Below, piece after piece: positions 44,890 to 54,149 of a stretch of DNA of 64,000 nucleotides; positions within the stretch are counted from its first letter, which is position 1; each line of letters opens with the position of its first letter. The stretch covers positions 54,013-118,012 of the forward strand of contig CAMCCC010000004.1 in assembly GCA_945873205.1 (NCBI GenBank). Direction: 5' to 3'. Made by a program: the position numbers and the translations under genes. The notes beneath the pieces are model-generated. The model worked only from the letters and a program-made list of their open reading frames with translations, was not told the DNA's origin and made no database searches. This DNA is from an uncultured bacterium (GTDB lineage Bacteria > Bacillota > Clostridia > Oscillospirales > Oscillospiraceae).

Positions 44890-45378
44890 ATGGAACAGCG
44901 GGAATATGTGGAGGCCGGGCGCATCACCAATACCCATGGCGTCAACGGCGAAGTGAAGATCGAGGTCTGGCTGGACTCGCCGGCCTTTCTGAAAAAATTC
45001 AACCGGGTCTTTCTGGAGGGCCGGGAGCTGAAGATCGCCTCCGCCCGGGTCCATAAGGGCTTTCTGATCACCAAGTTTGAGGGCCTGGAGGACGTAAACG
45101 CCGCCATGACCCTGAAGGGCAAAACCGTCCACATTCTCCGTGCCGACGCCAGATTGCCCAAGGGCGCCTACTTCCTCCAGGACATCATCGGCGCCAGAGT
45201 GCAGGATGAACAGGGGAGGGAGATCGGCACCCTGGCCGAGGTGCTGGAACGGCCCGCTTCCAATATCTATGTGGTGCAGGGGGCGGAGGAGCACCTGATC
45301 CCCGCTGTGCCGGAATTTATTATGTCAACCGATCCGGAGGCCGGCGTCATTACCGTCCGCCTGATAGAAGGAATGTAA
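44890..45378 (+). CDS. rimM: Ribosome maturation factor RimM
   Basis: 162 residues from MEQREYVEAGRITNTHGVNG, with GGAGGG upstream. The N-terminal RimM barrel is followed by the PRC-barrel domain (about 90-162, LPKGAYFLQDIIGARV). It assists 16S 3'-domain assembly with S19. It lies two bases before trmD. Confidence 0.96.
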   Translation: MEQREYVEAGRITNTHGVNGEVKIEVWLDSPAFLKKFNRVFLEGRELKIASARVHKGFLITKFEGLEDVNAAMTLKGKTVHILRADARLPKGAYFLQDIIGARVQDEQGREIGTLAEVLERPASNIYVVQGAEEHLIPAVPEFIMSTDPEAGVITVRLIEGM

Positions 45379-45380
45379 GC

Positions 45381-46664
45381 ATGAGAATCGATATCATGAC
45401 CCTCTTCCCCGACACGGTGGGGGCGGTGCTCCATGAGAGCATCATTGGCCGGGCCGCGAAAAAAGGCATCCTGGAGATCAATTGCCACCAGATCCGGGAC
45501 TATACCCTGAACAAGCAGAAGCAAGTGGACGACTACCCCTACGGCGGGGGCTTCGGTTGCGTGATGATGGCCCAGCCCCTGAAGTCCTGCCTTGAACACG
45601 TTATGTCAACTGCACAGGGCCGCCGCAGCCGGGTGATCTATATGTCCCCCCAGGGCCAGCCCTTCACCCAGGAGACGGCCAAACGGCTGAAAAACGACTA
45701 TGACCATCTGGTGCTGGTCTGCGGCCACTATGAGGGTGTGGACGAGCGCTTTATTGAGGAGTGTGTGGACGAGGAGATCTCCCTGGGGGACTTTGTGCTC
45801 ACCGGGGGAGAGATCGCTGCCATGGCCGTGGCGGACGCGGTGTGCCGCCTGGTGCCGGGGGTGCTGGCGGATGAGCAGTGCTATACCGGCGAAAGCCATT
45901 GGGACGGCCTGCTGGAATACCCCCAGTACACCCGCCCGGAGGTCTGGGAGGGCCGCCGGGTGCCGGAGGTGCTGCTGAATGGCGACCACAGCAAGGTGGC
46001 TCATTGGCGGCGGAAGAAGCAGCTGGAGCGCACCCGGGCCAAACGCCCCGATTTGTTCCGGAAGCTGGCGCTTACCGACCCTGAGGATCAGAAGCTGCTG
46101 CGCGAGGTGGAGAAAGAAGCGGGGAGAAAACAGCTGACGGAGCCCATCTCCTGTGAGAAAGCCACTCTGGAGGACATCCCCCGCATCATGGAGATCGTGG
46201 ACTACGCCCGCCAGACCCTGGGCCGCCGCCGGGTGGACCAGTGGCAGGGGGAGTACCCCAGCCCGGAGATCTTCCGGCAGGACGTGGAGCGGGGGGAGCT
46301 GTATGCTCTCCGCCACGGGGCGGAGCTGGCCGCCTTCTTCCTGGTGACGGACCGGCCGGAGCCCTGTTATGAGGAGATTACCGACGGCAAGTGGACGCCG
46401 GACCTGCCCTATTGCGTGCTGCACCGCTGCGCCGTAGCCAAGGAGTACCGGGGCACAGGGCTGGCAGAGCAAATGCTTCGGTTTGCGGAGGAGACGGCCC
46501 GCACCCTGGGCGGCCGGACCCTGCGGGTGGATACCCATCGGAAGAACAAGCCCATGCAGCAGCTGCTGCGAAACAACGGCTACCGTTACCGGGGCAACGT
46601 GCTGGTGGATGAAAACGGCCACGACCCGGCCCGGCAGGCCTTCGAAAAAATACTGAAAAAGTGA
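45381..46664 (+). CDS. trmD: TrmD tRNA (guanine37-N1)-methyltransferase fused to a GNAT acetyltransferase
   Basis: 427 residues. Residues 1-240 are a complete TrmD (MRIDIMTLFPDTV, GGFGCVMMAQP, LVCGHYEGVDERF and the trefoil-knot SLGDFVLTGGE), which makes m1G37 in tRNAs with G36 to prevent frameshifting. From about 255 (CEKATLEDIPRIMEIVDYAR) a GNAT domain follows, with HRCAVAKEYRGTGLAEQML as the acetyl-CoA loop and a C-terminal RVDTHRKNKPMQQLLRNNGY. Normal TrmD is about 240 residues. No stop, slip site or new ribosome site separates the halves. The GNAT substrate is unknown. Confidence 0.95.
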   Translation: MRIDIMTLFPDTVGAVLHESIIGRAAKKGILEINCHQIRDYTLNKQKQVDDYPYGGGFGCVMMAQPLKSCLEHVMSTAQGRRSRVIYMSPQGQPFTQETAKRLKNDYDHLVLVCGHYEGVDERFIEECVDEEISLGDFVLTGGEIAAMAVADAVCRLVPGVLADEQCYTGESHWDGLLEYPQYTRPEVWEGRRVPEVLLNGDHSKVAHWRRKKQLERTRAKRPDLFRKLALTDPEDQKLLREVEKEAGRKQLTEPISCEKATLEDIPRIMEIVDYARQTLGRRRVDQWQGEYPSPEIFRQDVERGELYALRHGAELAAFFLVTDRPEPCYEEITDGKWTPDLPYCVLHRCAVAKEYRGTGLAEQMLRFAEETARTLGGRTLRVDTHRKNKPMQQLLRNNGYRYRGNVLVDENGHDPARQAFEKILKK

Positions 46665-46679
46665 CAGGAGAGCAGAACC

Positions 46680-46865
46680 ATGAAGGATAAAAAAAGCAAT
46701 CGTTATCTTGTATCCGCCATCGTCTGGACCGTCATCGCCCTGCTGGTGCTGTATGTGCTGCTGTTCATGACCAGCGGCGGCACCGCCTTCGGCAAGCTCT
46801 GCGGTATCGCCCTGGTGGTCATGTGCCTTGCGGGCCAGTGGCTGCGCTGGTGGAAGTTCAGGTGA
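46680..46865 (+). CDS. Small two-helix membrane protein
   Basis: 61 residues: a basic N-terminus (MKDKKSNRY), helices at about 10-30 and 37-54, and a basic aromatic end (LRWWKFR). CAGGAGAGC precedes the ATG. It lies between trmD and rsmA, two bases from the latter. Unknown function. Confidence 0.65.
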   Translation: MKDKKSNRYLVSAIVWTVIALLVLYVLLFMTSGGTAFGKLCGIALVVMCLAGQWLRWWKFR

Positions 46866-46867
46866 CC

Positions 46868-47737
46868 ATGAACCTGACGGATATTGAACAGATCAGGGCC
46901 CTGCTGGGCCGCCATGGCTTCCGCTTTTCCAAGTCCATGGGTCAGAACTTCCTCACCGCCGCCTGGGTGCCGGAGGATATCGCGGAAAGCGCCCTGCTGG
47001 ATGAGAACACCGGCGTGCTGGAGGTTGGCCCCGGCATCGGCTGCCTGACCCGGGAGCTGTCCTTGCGGGCAGGGAAGGTGCTGTCGGTGGAGCTGGATAA
47101 GGCCCTGAAGCCCATCCTGGCGGAGACGCTGGCGGACTGTGAAAATGTGGAGCTGCTCTTTGGCGACGTGCTGAAGCAGGACCTCTCCGCCCTGGCGGAG
47201 GAGCATTTCCCCGGGATGCGGAAGGTGGTCTGCGCAAACCTTCCCTATAACGTGACCAGCCCCCTGCTCACCGCTTTTATCGAAGCGGACTGTTTTGACA
47301 CCATAACGGTTATGATCCAAAGGGAGGTGGCCCGCCGCATCTGTGCCGCCCCCGGCACCGGGGACTACGGCGCTTTCGGCATCTTTGTCCAGTGGCATAT
47401 GGAGCCGGAGCTGCTGTTTGACGTGCCCCCCTCCTGCTTCATCCCCCAGCCCAAGGTGACCTCCAGCGTCATCCGGCTGCGGCGTCGGGCAGAGCACCCG
47501 GCGGCGGTGCAGGATGAAACGCTGATGTTCCGCATCATCCGGGCCGCTTTCAACCAGCGGCGCAAGACCCTGGTCAACGCCATCGGCTCCCAACTGGGCA
47601 ATGTGACCAGGGAGCAGGCGGCCCAGGCCATTGCAAACTGCGGTTTTGATACCCGAATCCGGGGAGAAGTTTTGGATATTGGTGGATTTGCAAAAATAAG
47701 TGACGAAATCGCCGGGTTAATCCAGTCGGATTTGTAG
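46868..47737 (+). CDS. rsmA: 16S rRNA (adenine1518-N6/adenine1519-N6)-dimethyltransferase
   Basis: 289 residues from MNLTDIEQIRALLGRHGFRF. The KsgA signatures are SMGQNFL near residue 24, the SAM loop LEVGPGIGCLTREL, and the catalytic NLPYN near 125. The C-terminal helical domain has FNQRRKTLVNAI. It dimethylates two adenines in the 3' hairpin of 16S rRNA. The ribosome site (AGGTGA) overlaps the stop of the small membrane protein, suggesting coupling. Confidence 0.97.
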   Translation: MNLTDIEQIRALLGRHGFRFSKSMGQNFLTAAWVPEDIAESALLDENTGVLEVGPGIGCLTRELSLRAGKVLSVELDKALKPILAETLADCENVELLFGDVLKQDLSALAEEHFPGMRKVVCANLPYNVTSPLLTAFIEADCFDTITVMIQREVARRICAAPGTGDYGAFGIFVQWHMEPELLFDVPPSCFIPQPKVTSSVIRLRRRAEHPAAVQDETLMFRIIRAAFNQRRKTLVNAIGSQLGNVTREQAAQAIANCGFDTRIRGEVLDIGGFAKISDEIAGLIQSDL

Positions 47738-47828
47738 GGAAAATGCATTGATTATTTTGGCAGATTTGTGGTAATCTAACCATTGGCTAAATGTCAATTA
47801 TTTATTTATCATAGAAAGGACGAAAACA

Positions 47829-50468
47829 ATGAGCAAAAAGTACGTTTACATGTTTTCCGAAGGCAATGCCACGATGCGCGAGCTGCTTGGCGGCAAGGGC
47901 GCTAACCTGGCAGAGATGACCAATATCGGTCTGCCCGTCCCTCAGGGCTTCACCATCACCACCGAAGCCTGCACCCAGTACTATGAAGACGGCCGCAAGA
48001 TCAATGACGAGATCATGGCCGAGATCATGAAGAATGTTGAGCTGATGGAGCAGATCAACGGCAAGAAGTTCGGCGACCTGGAGAATCCCCTGCTGGTCTC
48101 CGTCCGTTCCGGCGCCCGCGCCTCCATGCCCGGCATGATGGACACCATCCTGAACCTGGGCCTGAACGACGATGTGGTTGCCGCCATGATCAAGGGCAAC
48201 CCCGACCCCAGCTTTGAGCGTTTCGTATACGACTCCTACCGTCGTTTCATCCAGATGTTCTCCGACGTTGTCATGGAAGTGGGCAAGAAGTACTTTGAGC
48301 AGCTCATTGACCAGATGAAGGAGAAGAAGGGCGTCAAGCAGGATATCGAGCTGACCGCCGCTGACCTGAAGGAGCTGGCTGAGCAGTTCAAGGCCGAGTA
48401 CAAGAAGCAGATCGGCGAGGACTTCCCCTCCGACCCCAAGGTCCAGCTGTACGAAGCCATCCGTGCCGTTTTCCGCTCCTGGGACAACCCCAGAGCCAAC
48501 GTGTACCGTCGTGACAATGACATTCCCTACTCCTGGGGCACCGCTGTCAACGTCATGCCCATGGTCTTTGGTAACCTGAACAACAACTCCGGCACCGGCG
48601 TTGCCTTCACCCGTGACCCCGCCACCGGCGAGAAGAAGCTGATGGGCGAGTTCCTGGTCAACGCCCAGGGCGAAGACGTTGTGGCCGGTGTCCGCACCCC
48701 CATGCCCATCGCTCAGATGGCCGAGCAGTTCCCCGAGGCCTATGCCCAGTTCGTCAAGGTCTGCGACACCCTGGAGAACCACTACCGCGACATGCAGGAC
48801 ATGGAGTTCACCGTTGAGAACGGCAAGCTCTACATGCTCCAGTGCCGCAACGGCAAGCGTACCGCTCAGGCCGCTCTGAAGATCGCCTGCGACCTGGTGG
48901 ACGAGGGCATGATCGATGAGAAGCAGGCCGTCCTGATGATCGACCCCCGCAACCTGGACACCCTGCTCCACCCCCAGTTCGACGCTGGCAAGCTGAAGTC
49001 TGCCACTCCCATCGGCAAGGGCCTGGGTGCTTCCCCCGGCGCTGCCTGCGGCAAGATCGTCTTCACCGCTGAGGAGGCCAAGGAATGGGCCGCCCGCAAG
49101 GAGAAGGTGGTCCTGGTCCGTCTGGAGACCAGCCCCGAGGATATCGAGGGCATGAAGGCCGCCCAGGGCATTCTGACCGTTCGCGGCGGCATGACCAGCC
49201 ACGCTGCTGTTGTTGCCCGCGGCATGGGCAAGTGCTGCGTTTCCGGCTGCGGCGCCATCAAGATGGACGAGGCCAACAAGAAGTTTGAACTGGCCGGCAA
49301 GACCTACCACGAGGGTGACTACATCTCCATCGACGGCTCCACCGGCAACATCTACGACGGCATCATCCCCACCGTGGACGCCACCATCGCCGGCGAGTTT
49401 GGCCGCATCATGGCCTGGGCCGACAAGTACCGCCGTCTGCAGGTCCGCACCAATGCTGACACCCCCCACGACGCCGCCAAGGCCCGTGAGCTGGGCGCCC
49501 AGGGCATCGGCCTGACCCGTACCGAGCATATGTTCTTTGACAGCGACCGTATCGCTGCTTTCCGTGAGATGATTTGCGCTGACACTCTGGAGGAGCGCGT
49601 CACCGCTCTGGCCAAGCTGGAGCCCATGCAGCAGGCTGACTTCGAGGGCATCTACGAGGCCATGGAAGGCTGCCCTGTCACCATCCGCTTCCTGGATCCC
49701 CCCCTCCACGAGTTCGTTCCCACCGAGGAGGCCGACATCAAGGCGCTGGCCGATGCACAGGGCAAGTCCGTTGAGGACATCAAGGCCCTCATCGCCTCCC
49801 TGCACGAGTTCAACCCCATGATGGGTCACCGTGGCTGCCGTCTGGCTGTCACCTATCCCGAGATTGCCGAGATGCAGACCCGCGCTGTCATCAAGGCCGC
49901 CCTGGCCGTCCAGGCCCGTCACCCCGAGTGGACTATGGTTCCTGAGATCATGATCCCCCTGGTGGGCGAGGTCAAGGAGCTGAAGTACGTCAAGGACGTG
50001 GTTGTCAAGGCCGCTGACGAGCTGATCAAGGCCGCCGGTTCCGACATGAAGTACCTGGTGGGTACCATGATCGAGATCCCCAGAGCCGCTCTCACCGCTG
50101 ACGAGATCGCCAAGGAGGCTGAGTTCTTCTCCTTCGGCACCAACGACCTGACTCAGATGACCTTCGGCTTCAGCCGTGACGACGCCGGCAAGTTCCTGGG
50201 CGCCTACTACGACAAGAAGATCTACGAGAGCGATCCCTTCGCCCGTCTGGACCAGACCGGTGTTGGCAAGCTGGTTGCCATGGCTGCCAAGCTGGGCCGT
50301 GCAACCCGTCCCGACCTGCACCTGGGCATCTGCGGCGAGCACGGCGGCGACCCCAGCTCTGTGGAGTTCTGCCACAAGGTTGGCCTGGACTATGTGTCCT
50401 GCTCTCCCTTCCGCGTTCCCATCGCCCGTCTGTCCGCTGCCCAGGCTGCCATCAAGGAAATGAAGTAA
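47829..50468 (+). CDS. ppdK: Pyruvate, phosphate dikinase
   Basis: 879 residues, the full PPDK length. The N-terminal ATP-grasp domain (GGKGANLAEMTNIGLPVPQG), the swivelling domain with the phosphorylated His in GGMTSHAAVVARGMGKCC (near residue 460), and the C-terminal PEP/pyruvate barrel (GLTRTEHMFF, with the catalytic Cys in LGICGEHGGDP) are intact. It interconverts pyruvate, ATP and phosphate with PEP, AMP and pyrophosphate, and acts in glycolysis or gluconeogenesis of anaerobes. The highly biased codons indicate strong expression. AGAAAGGA lies upstream. Confidence 0.99.
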   Translation: MSKKYVYMFSEGNATMRELLGGKGANLAEMTNIGLPVPQGFTITTEACTQYYEDGRKINDEIMAEIMKNVELMEQINGKKFGDLENPLLVSVRSGARASMPGMMDTILNLGLNDDVVAAMIKGNPDPSFERFVYDSYRRFIQMFSDVVMEVGKKYFEQLIDQMKEKKGVKQDIELTAADLKELAEQFKAEYKKQIGEDFPSDPKVQLYEAIRAVFRSWDNPRANVYRRDNDIPYSWGTAVNVMPMVFGNLNNNSGTGVAFTRDPATGEKKLMGEFLVNAQGEDVVAGVRTPMPIAQMAEQFPEAYAQFVKVCDTLENHYRDMQDMEFTVENGKLYMLQCRNGKRTAQAALKIACDLVDEGMIDEKQAVLMIDPRNLDTLLHPQFDAGKLKSATPIGKGLGASPGAACGKIVFTAEEAKEWAARKEKVVLVRLETSPEDIEGMKAAQGILTVRGGMTSHAAVVARGMGKCCVSGCGAIKMDEANKKFELAGKTYHEGDYISIDGSTGNIYDGIIPTVDATIAGEFGRIMAWADKYRRLQVRTNADTPHDAAKARELGAQGIGLTRTEHMFFDSDRIAAFREMICADTLEERVTALAKLEPMQQADFEGIYEAMEGCPVTIRFLDPPLHEFVPTEEADIKALADAQGKSVEDIKALIASLHEFNPMMGHRGCRLAVTYPEIAEMQTRAVIKAALAVQARHPEWTMVPEIMIPLVGEVKELKYVKDVVVKAADELIKAAGSDMKYLVGTMIEIPRAALTADEIAKEAEFFSFGTNDLTQMTFGFSRDDAGKFLGAYYDKKIYESDPFARLDQTGVGKLVAMAAKLGRATRPDLHLGICGEHGGDPSSVEFCHKVGLDYVSCSPFRVPIARLSAAQAAIKEMK

Positions 50469-50490
50469 TCGCTACAAAGCAATCCTATAA

Positions 50491-50522
50491 AAAAATCCCG
50501 GAGCAAAAGCTCCGGGATTTTT
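50491..50522 (+). terminator. Terminator after ppdK
   Basis: A 14-bp stem AAAAATCCCGGAGC/GCTCCGGGATTTTT with an AAAA loop and a long T run. It also functions for the converging feo operon. Confidence 0.95.
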
Positions 50523-50530
50523 TTTGTTTT

Positions 50531-50671
50531 TCACTTTTCGTTCCGCTGCCGGCAGCTTCTGCCGCAGCTTTGGCAGTCCCCGCAGCAGCCGCCCTTTTTC
50601 CGGGTGCGCCGCCAGGCCAGTACCACCAGCAGGGCGATCAGCAGCAGGAGCAGGATGTCCAAAATATTCAT
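50531..50671 (-). CDS. FeoB-associated Cys-rich membrane protein
   Basis: 46 residues from MNILDILLLLLIALLVVLAW; the start overlaps the feoB stop as ATGA. One membrane helix is followed by a basic turn (RRTRKK) and a Cys cluster GGCCGDCQSCGRSC. Small proteins of this type follow feoB in Clostridia. They may deliver or bind iron at the pore as a FeoC substitute, which is inference from context. Confidence 0.88.
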   Translation of the reverse strand: MNILDILLLLLIALLVVLAWRRTRKKGGCCGDCQSCGRSCRQRNEK

Positions 50672-52674
50672 AGCAGCAGCATCCCCACATGATAGGCCAC
50701 AAAGGCCGCCGCCCAGGCCACACCGCATTGCAGCAGCACCACGCCGAAGGCCTTCAGGGAGGAGCCCAGCTCCCGCCGGATGGTGGCCACCGCCGCCACA
50801 CAGGGGGTATACAGCAGCGTGAACACCAGAAAGCTCACCGCCGTCAGGGGGGTGAATACCGCTGTCAGTGCGCTGCCCAGCTCCGCCATGCTGGTGCCCA
50901 GCAGCACCGCCAGGGTGGAAACCACTGCCTCCTTGGCCGTGAAGCCGGAGATCAGCGCCGTCACCATCCGCCAGTCGCCAAAGCCCAGGGGCGCAAACAG
51001 CGGCGCGATCAGCTGCCCCACCAGGGCCAGCAGACTGTCCGCACTGTCCGTCACCACGTTCAGCCGGGCGTCAAAGGTCTGCAAGAACCAGATGATGATG
51101 GTGGCCATGAAAATGACGGTAAAGGCCCGTTCCAGAAAGTCCCTGGCCTTTTCCCACAGCAGCAGCCCCACGCTCTTGGCCGAGGGCATCCGATAATTGG
51201 GCAGCTCCATCACAAAGGGTACCGGCTCTCCCCGGAAGCCGGTGGCTTTCAGCACCAGGGCCACCAGAATACCCACTACGATCCCCGTTCCATACAGCCC
51301 GATCATGGCCAGGCCGCTGTTTTTAAAGAAGGCCGCGGCAAACACCGCGTAAATGGGGATTTTGGCCGAGCAGCTCATGTAAGGCGTCAGCAGAATGGTC
51401 ATCTTTCTGTCCCGGTCGGAGGAGACGGTGCGGGTGGCCATAATGGCCGGCACCGTGCATCCGAAGCCGATCAGCATCGGCACGAAGCTGCGCCCCGAAA
51501 GGCCGATCTTTCGCAGCAGCTTGTCCATCACAAAAGCCACCCTTGCCATATAGCCCGTGTCCTCCAGGATGGACAGGAAGAAGAACAGGGTCACAATGAT
51601 GGGCAGGAAGCTGAGCACGCTGCCCACCCCGGCGAAGATGCCGTCCATCACCAGGCTATGTACCACCGGGTTGATGCCGTAGGCTGTCAGCCCCCGGTCA
51701 ACCAGACTGCCGATGGCGTCAATCCCCAGACTCAGCCAGTCGGAGAGGGCCGCGCCGATCACATTAAAGGTCAGGTAGAAGATCAGAAACATGATCCCCA
51801 GGAACACCGGGATGGCGGTGTACTTGCCGGTGAGGATCCTGTCCATCTGTACCGAGCGGCGGTGCTCCTTGCTCTCGTGGCATTTCACCACCGTCTTTTC
51901 CACCACGCCCTCAATAAAGCGGTAGCGCATGTCCGCCAGGGCGGCGTTTCGGTCCAGCCCCGTCTCACATTCCATCTGTACGATGCAGTGCTCCAGCAGC
52001 TCCTTCTCGTTCTGGTCCAGCTCCAGCATATCCGCCATGTCCGGGTCGCCCTCGATCAGCTTGGCGGTGCAGAACCGGGGGGACACCCCCAGCTTTTCCG
52101 CGTGGTCCTGGATCAGATGCACCACCGCGTGGATGCAGCGGTGCACCGGGGAGCTGTCGCTGCAAAAGTCGTAAACCCCCGGCAGCGTCCGGTTCTTTGC
52201 CATGGTCACCGCCTGGTCGATCAGCTCGGAGACGCCCTCTCCCTTGGCTGCCACAATGGGCACCACCGGCACCCCCAGGGCTTTGCTCAGCCCTTTGATA
52301 TCCACCGTGCCGCCGTTGGCACGCACCTCGTCCATCATGTTCAGCGCCACCACCGTGGGGATCCGCAGCTCCAGCAGCTGCAGGGTCAGGTACAGGTTCC
52401 GCTCGATGTTGGTGGCGTCCACAATGTTGATGATGCCGTCCGGCTTCTGGTTCAGGATGAAGTTCCGGGAGACGATCTCCTCCTGGGTGTAGGGCCGCAG
52501 GGAGTAGATGCCCGGCAGGTCCACCACCGTGCAGTGCTTCTCTCCCTTCACCTCGCCCATCTTCTGGTCCACGGTGACCCCCGGGAAATTGCCCACATGC
52601 TGGTTGGAGCCGGTGAGGGCGTTGAACAGGGTGGTCTTGCCGCAGTTCTGGTTGCCTACCAGGGCCAAAATCAT
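50668..52674 (-). CDS. feoB: Ferrous iron transporter B (complete)
   Basis: 668 residues. The N-terminal GTPase has GNQNCGKTT (G1), the FPGVTV switch, DLPGIYSL (G3) and NMMDEV (G4). A GDI-like helical region follows. The membrane part carries the two Gate repeats, with the conserved LIGFGCTVPAIMATRT and LTPYMSCSAKIPIYA motifs (residues about 395-450), and FTAKEAVVST near 575. It imports Fe2+ across the inner membrane. It overlaps feoA and the Cys-rich gene by four bases each. Confidence 0.97.
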   Translation of the reverse strand: MILALVGNQNCGKTTLFNALTGSNQHVGNFPGVTVDQKMGEVKGEKHCTVVDLPGIYSLRPYTQEEIVSRNFILNQKPDGIINIVDATNIERNLYLTLQLLELRIPTVVALNMMDEVRANGGTVDIKGLSKALGVPVVPIVAAKGEGVSELIDQAVTMAKNRTLPGVYDFCSDSSPVHRCIHAVVHLIQDHAEKLGVSPRFCTAKLIEGDPDMADMLELDQNEKELLEHCIVQMECETGLDRNAALADMRYRFIEGVVEKTVVKCHESKEHRRSVQMDRILTGKYTAIPVFLGIMFLIFYLTFNVIGAALSDWLSLGIDAIGSLVDRGLTAYGINPVVHSLVMDGIFAGVGSVLSFLPIIVTLFFFLSILEDTGYMARVAFVMDKLLRKIGLSGRSFVPMLIGFGCTVPAIMATRTVSSDRDRKMTILLTPYMSCSAKIPIYAVFAAAFFKNSGLAMIGLYGTGIVVGILVALVLKATGFRGEPVPFVMELPNYRMPSAKSVGLLLWEKARDFLERAFTVIFMATIIIWFLQTFDARLNVVTDSADSLLALVGQLIAPLFAPLGFGDWRMVTALISGFTAKEAVVSTLAVLLGTSMAELGSALTAVFTPLTAVSFLVFTLLYTPCVAAVATIRRELGSSLKAFGVVLLQCGVAWAAAFVAYHVGMLLL

Positions 52675-52907
52675 TTCCCATCCACCTCCGGCTCGATCTC
52701 TATCTTTTTCGCGTCCTCGATCCGCAGCGTCAGCTCATAGCCCCGCACCCGGATCTCAATGGGGTCGCCCATGGGCGCCACCTTCTGCAGCGTCACCCTC
52801 GTCCGGGGGATCAACCCCATATCCAACAGCCGGCAGCGCAGGGCGCCCTCGCCCCCCACCGCGGTGATCACGCCGCTGCCGCCTATACTCAGCTTATCCA
52901 ATGTCAT
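52671..52907 (-). CDS. feoA: FeoA SH3-like protein
   Basis: 78 residues from MTLDKLSIGGSGVITAV; GGAGGG lies seven bases upstream. The pattern LLDMGLIPRTRVTLQKVAPMGDPIEIRVRGYELTL fits the FeoA SH3-like fold that contacts FeoB. First gene of the first feo operon; ATGA overlap with feoB. Confidence 0.95.
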   Translation of the reverse strand: MTLDKLSIGGSGVITAVGGEGALRCRLLDMGLIPRTRVTLQKVAPMGDPIEIRVRGYELTLRIEDAKKIEIEPEVDGK

Positions 52908-52970
52908 ATCTCTACCCTCCGGCAGTCTCACAGCCTACTATAATTAAATCTTATGTTTTTTACCGGCTTG

Positions 52971-52999
52971 ATATTAGCACAGACTAACTCCCATGTCAA
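52971..52999 (-). promoter_or_regulatory. Promoter and TTAG-N6-CTAA operator of feo operon 1
   Basis: On the minus strand TTGACA (52994-52999), 17 bases, TAATAT (52971-52976). The operator TTAG-N6-CTAA (52974-52987) covers the spacer and -10 box, so a bound repressor would exclude RNA polymerase. The half-sites recall DtxR/IdeR-type iron boxes. Confidence 0.75.
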
Positions 53000-53099
53000 G
53001 AGTAGGAATAAGAAAAGGGGGTGCATATCAGCATAACAAGAAACCAAGCCTTTGAACGGCAAGGTCTAAAGGCTTGGTTTCACTATATTAAATAACGGC

Positions 53100-53975
53100 C
53101 TACCGGTTTTCCGTCACATACCGCACCACATAGTCGGCAAAGCGGCGGGTGGCGGGGCCGGCCTTGTTCCCGGCGGCGATGGCGATGCCGATGGTGCGCT
53201 TGGCCTCCGGCACCAGGGGCAGCATCTGGATGTCGTCGTGCCGGCCCTTCAGCAGCAGCTCCGGCATGATGCTGATGCCCAGGCCCTGCTCCACCATGGC
53301 GATGATGGCGTAGTCGTCCTTGGTGTAAAAGCGCACGTTGGGCTTCACCCCCGCCGCCTCCAGAGCCCTTCTGGCGTCATGGTCGGAGCTTTCCAGCAGG
53401 CTGATAAAGGGCTCCGTCTCGCACTCCACCAGGGGGAAGCGGGGATAGCTCTCAAAACGGCTGTGCCGGGGCAGAATGGCCAGCAGCCGGTCCTCCATCA
53501 GGGGGATGCACTCACAGTCCACGGCGCAGGGCACGTTGACAAAGCCGATGTCAATGCTGCCCTCCATGAGCCACTGCTCCACATCATGATAGTCCCCGTT
53601 GAGCAGTTTGAACTCCACCCGGGGATAGTCCTTCTGAAACTCCTTCAGCACCGGCGGCAGCCAGTGCACGGCCACGGAGGTGAAGCTGCCGATGCGCACC
53701 GTGCCGCTCTCCAGCCCACGGATGGAGGCGGCGGTCTGGGCCAGCTGCTCGGCGCTGTTGAGGAGGTTGCGCACCGCCGGGATCATCCGCTCTCCCTCGC
53801 CGGTGAGCCGCACCCCGGCCCGGCCCCGCTTCAGCAGGGCGAAGCCCAGCTCCTGCTCCAGACTGTCAATGCTGTGGCTGACGGCGGACTGGGTGCAGCC
53901 CAGGGCCTGGGCCGCCCGGGTCAGACTGCCGGACTCCACCACCGCAATCAGAGTTTCATATTTGCCGATATTCAT
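53100..53975 (-). CDS. LysR family transcriptional regulator
   Basis: 291 residues from MNIGKYETLIAVVESGS; AAGGCGG precedes this ATG. The N-terminal HTH (SLTRAAQALGCTQSAVSHSI) is followed by a linker helix and a periplasmic-binding-like effector domain from about 90. It is divergent from the PutP gene, with a perfect 15-bp palindrome in the shared gap. LysR proteins usually control the divergent neighbour, so it probably responds to proline, another transported amino acid or a related organic acid. Confidence 0.93.
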   Translation of the reverse strand: MNIGKYETLIAVVESGSLTRAAQALGCTQSAVSHSIDSLEQELGFALLKRGRAGVRLTGEGERMIPAVRNLLNSAEQLAQTAASIRGLESGTVRIGSFTSVAVHWLPPVLKEFQKDYPRVEFKLLNGDYHDVEQWLMEGSIDIGFVNVPCAVDCECIPLMEDRLLAILPRHSRFESYPRFPLVECETEPFISLLESSDHDARRALEAAGVKPNVRFYTKDDYAIIAMVEQGLGISIMPELLLKGRHDDIQMLPLVPEAKRTIGIAIAAGNKAGPATRRFADYVVRYVTENR

Positions 53976-53992
53976 GATCAAACCGCCTTATT

Positions 53993-54007
53993 ATGAATTG
54001 AATTCAT
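53993..54007. promoter_or_regulatory. Palindrome ATGAATT-G-AATTCAT, likely LysR site
   Basis: A perfect 7-1-7 palindrome of the T-N11-A type. It lies 18 bases upstream of the LysR start codon and about 80 bases upstream of the PutP promoter, where a LysR activator would bind. Confidence 0.6.
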
Positions 54008-54087
54008 GATAACATGAAAAGGATTAGGGGCGTTTATATTATAGCGCAAAAAATTAAAGTTTCAAGGTTTTTAAGCTTGTCCGCCGC

Positions 54088-54115
54088 TTGCAATAAAAAT
54101 AATTTCCACTATAAT
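54088..54115 (+). promoter_or_regulatory. putP promoter
   Basis: TTGCAA (54088-54093), 16 bases, TATAAT (54110-54115). Confidence 0.7.
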
Positions 54116-54149
54116 CCAAACCATGTTATGAAAAGCGAGGATTTCAACT

